Shown here: piece after piece, positions 62,466-64,000 of the stretch
Position numbering within the stretch: the stretch's first letter is position 1
How the letters are laid out: every line of letters begins with the position of its first letter
Source of the DNA: Datnioides undecimradiatus
Taxonomy: Eukaryota > Chordata > Actinopteri > Lobotiformes > Datnioididae
Direction: 5' to 3'
Assembly: GCA_008933995.1 (NCBI GenBank)
Contig: WARS01000013.1
Span: 18,665,806-18,729,805 of the forward strand
Length of the DNA stretch: 64,000 bases
The notes under the pieces: model-generated
Databases searched by the model: none
What the model saw: the letters and a program-made list of their open reading frames with translations, nothing else
What the model was told of the DNA's origin: nothing
Program-made: the position numbers and the translations under genes

Positions 62466-64000
62466 GCAGATCACCACTTTCAAACACGGCCGTCATTTAC
62501 ACCATCATCAAAAACATGATTAAGACTAAAAAGTTGGCACCAAACAACAAGCCTGGTTTGATAAACATTTGTGAGTACAAGGAGCAGCTGGATATTGCAA
62601 TAGTATAAAACTTAGTGTGATACAGTGTTAAAGGCTGTTAATTTGTCTTAAACTAAAGTTTCTATAGACACAAATCTATTTTAAAGGTAACATGTACTTG
62701 GAATTATATAACTGGATGAAATATACATCTTCACTAAGTTAATTTTGACAATATAACTATATTTATTCATAGCTCTATTTCTATACCAAGGTAACCATAA
62801 TCAAAGTTACCTAATTAAGCTAAGTGGTATCCACTTTTTGGACTTTGGGAACATGTTAAAACTTCACATTATTCTTGCTCCCAACTTGTCAACTATGTTT
62901 CAGCATTTCACAACATTTCCTGAGACTGTGTCAGAAGTGCAGCCAATGCAAGTATTCACCTAAAATGCTCAGTGAGCAGCTCAGCAGCTCTAGTCAGTGG
63001 CTGGCAAAGCACTAATTCTGAGACAGACACGTAGCTGGGGGAACTGTGCAGCCATTTAGCCATGTGTCACCCCAAGCCTGGATTCACTGAGTGAGTCATA
63101 GCCTGCCCTGAGCAGGACACAGTATGCGCTTGACCACTGCGAGCTTACTGTCATCACAAATAGGAAAAATAGGACAAACTGCTGAAGTCATGGCAAAGGG
63201 CTGTGGATGCTGACATTCAAAAACAAGGTTAAAACAATAAATATTTATTTTATTACATTTGATATAGTAGAAGAACAATGCGCTCATATTTCTCATATTT
63301 AGCAATATTGCTAAACGCAACCCTTTTATTCTGACAATTCCTGTATTAGGATATTCACATGTGATTATATTTATGAATTTAATTCTATTCAAATAAAGCA
63401 TATAGTGCATTTCAGTACCTTTGTATAACACTGCAGCACAGCATATTACAAGAACCACCCCACTAATACACTGCATAGCCCAAAGCCACTATATTTATGC
63501 AATAAAATCTTTAAATCCTACTTCATACGCTGCACCATGCATTTTCAACATGAGCAACGCTTCATATGAAATGTACCGGAGTACTGTAAAACACACTGCA
63601 ATATACAAGTATGCAATTAACCAAAATAAAACAAATATATATTCTTAAGGCAAGAGTATTAAAATGCAGCGGGCCATTTAAATAACAAGTCTGTGCAAAC
63701 TGTAGCTGGGTGTGTAGAAGTGCTAAATACACATTTCTGGGTGCAATCAAACACTACAACTATGTCGCATATTCACATGCATTCATACCTTACAGATCTT
63801 TTTCAATTTTGTGATGTTGTAAAACTCAGTTCAGGAGTACATACCTGCATTATGTGTCATTCAAACTCATCGCATTTTGCAGTAAGTTGCAGATTTCTGT
63901 TGGTGCCAATGGATACAATGTACATATTGAGTTATTGGGACAGACAGAGAGATGACTTGCAGGCCTAATTATGGCATTTCATTAAAGAGATCTCTGTGGA

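Larger units (their letters stand above)
54234..64000. other. Start of a large contactin intron, non-coding
   Basis: The donor GTAAAGT opens the intron. I looked for the next contactin exon (an Ig1 start with a GP-F-EP-type sequence and a cysteine about 25 residues later) in + strand ORFs and did not find it. A repeat-free balanced block at about 55321-55465 reads like a candidate conserved element. Other ORFs, including 60245-60610 and 61267-61599, match nothing I know. Simple repeats are listed separately. Confidence 0.55.

Overview
The window looks like intergenic and intronic DNA from a ray-finned (teleost) fish genome. It is AT-rich, has no operon-like ORFs and carries many microsatellites. 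It also holds degraded retroelements typical of teleosts: a LINE reverse-transcriptase relic, LINE 3' tails of the type AATTTCC...AATAAAGT, two tRNA-derived SINEs and LTR-like sequences. There is one CpG-dense promoter-like island. Nearly all ORFs over 60 codons appear to be chance.

Layout. 0-2.2 kb: an LTR-like stretch followed by a decayed LINE RT/C-terminal region on the + strand. 2.2-40 kb: gene-poor sequence with simple repeats, one SINE (10.5 kb), a dispersed repeat tail (20.4 kb), two LINE 3' tails in opposite orientations (25.4 and 28.75 kb), a (GATA)n array (28.7 kb) and an LTR-like element (29.2-29.55 kb). 40.08-40.77 kb: CpG-dense, polypurine-rich sequence ending in a consensus splice donor (CAG|GTAAGA at 40771/40772), read here as the promoter and first untranslated exon of a + strand gene. 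40.77-54.1 kb: putative first intron, with a second SINE at 52.2 kb. 54096-54233: an acceptor-flanked exon that starts translation and encodes a signal peptide, MMLLWKLLVLQSLMGCLA, ending in phase 1 at a GT donor. 54.2-64 kb: start of a large intron; the next coding exon is not in the window.

The signal peptide matches the contactin (CNTN) family of GPI-anchored Ig/FNIII neuronal adhesion molecules. From memory it is closest to CNTN4, with CNTN3 as the alternative. The window therefore probably shows the 5' end of a contactin gene and about 40 kb of upstream desert. Joining the island at 40 kb to the exon at 54 kb is inference.

No previously undescribed multi-gene system was found. The items most worth checking are the start-stop codon pair ATG-TGA just ahead of the contactin start, a putative leader with several small upstream ORFs, two perfect inverted repeats, a pair of octamer motifs spaced 21 bp apart, and a few candidate conserved non-coding blocks.
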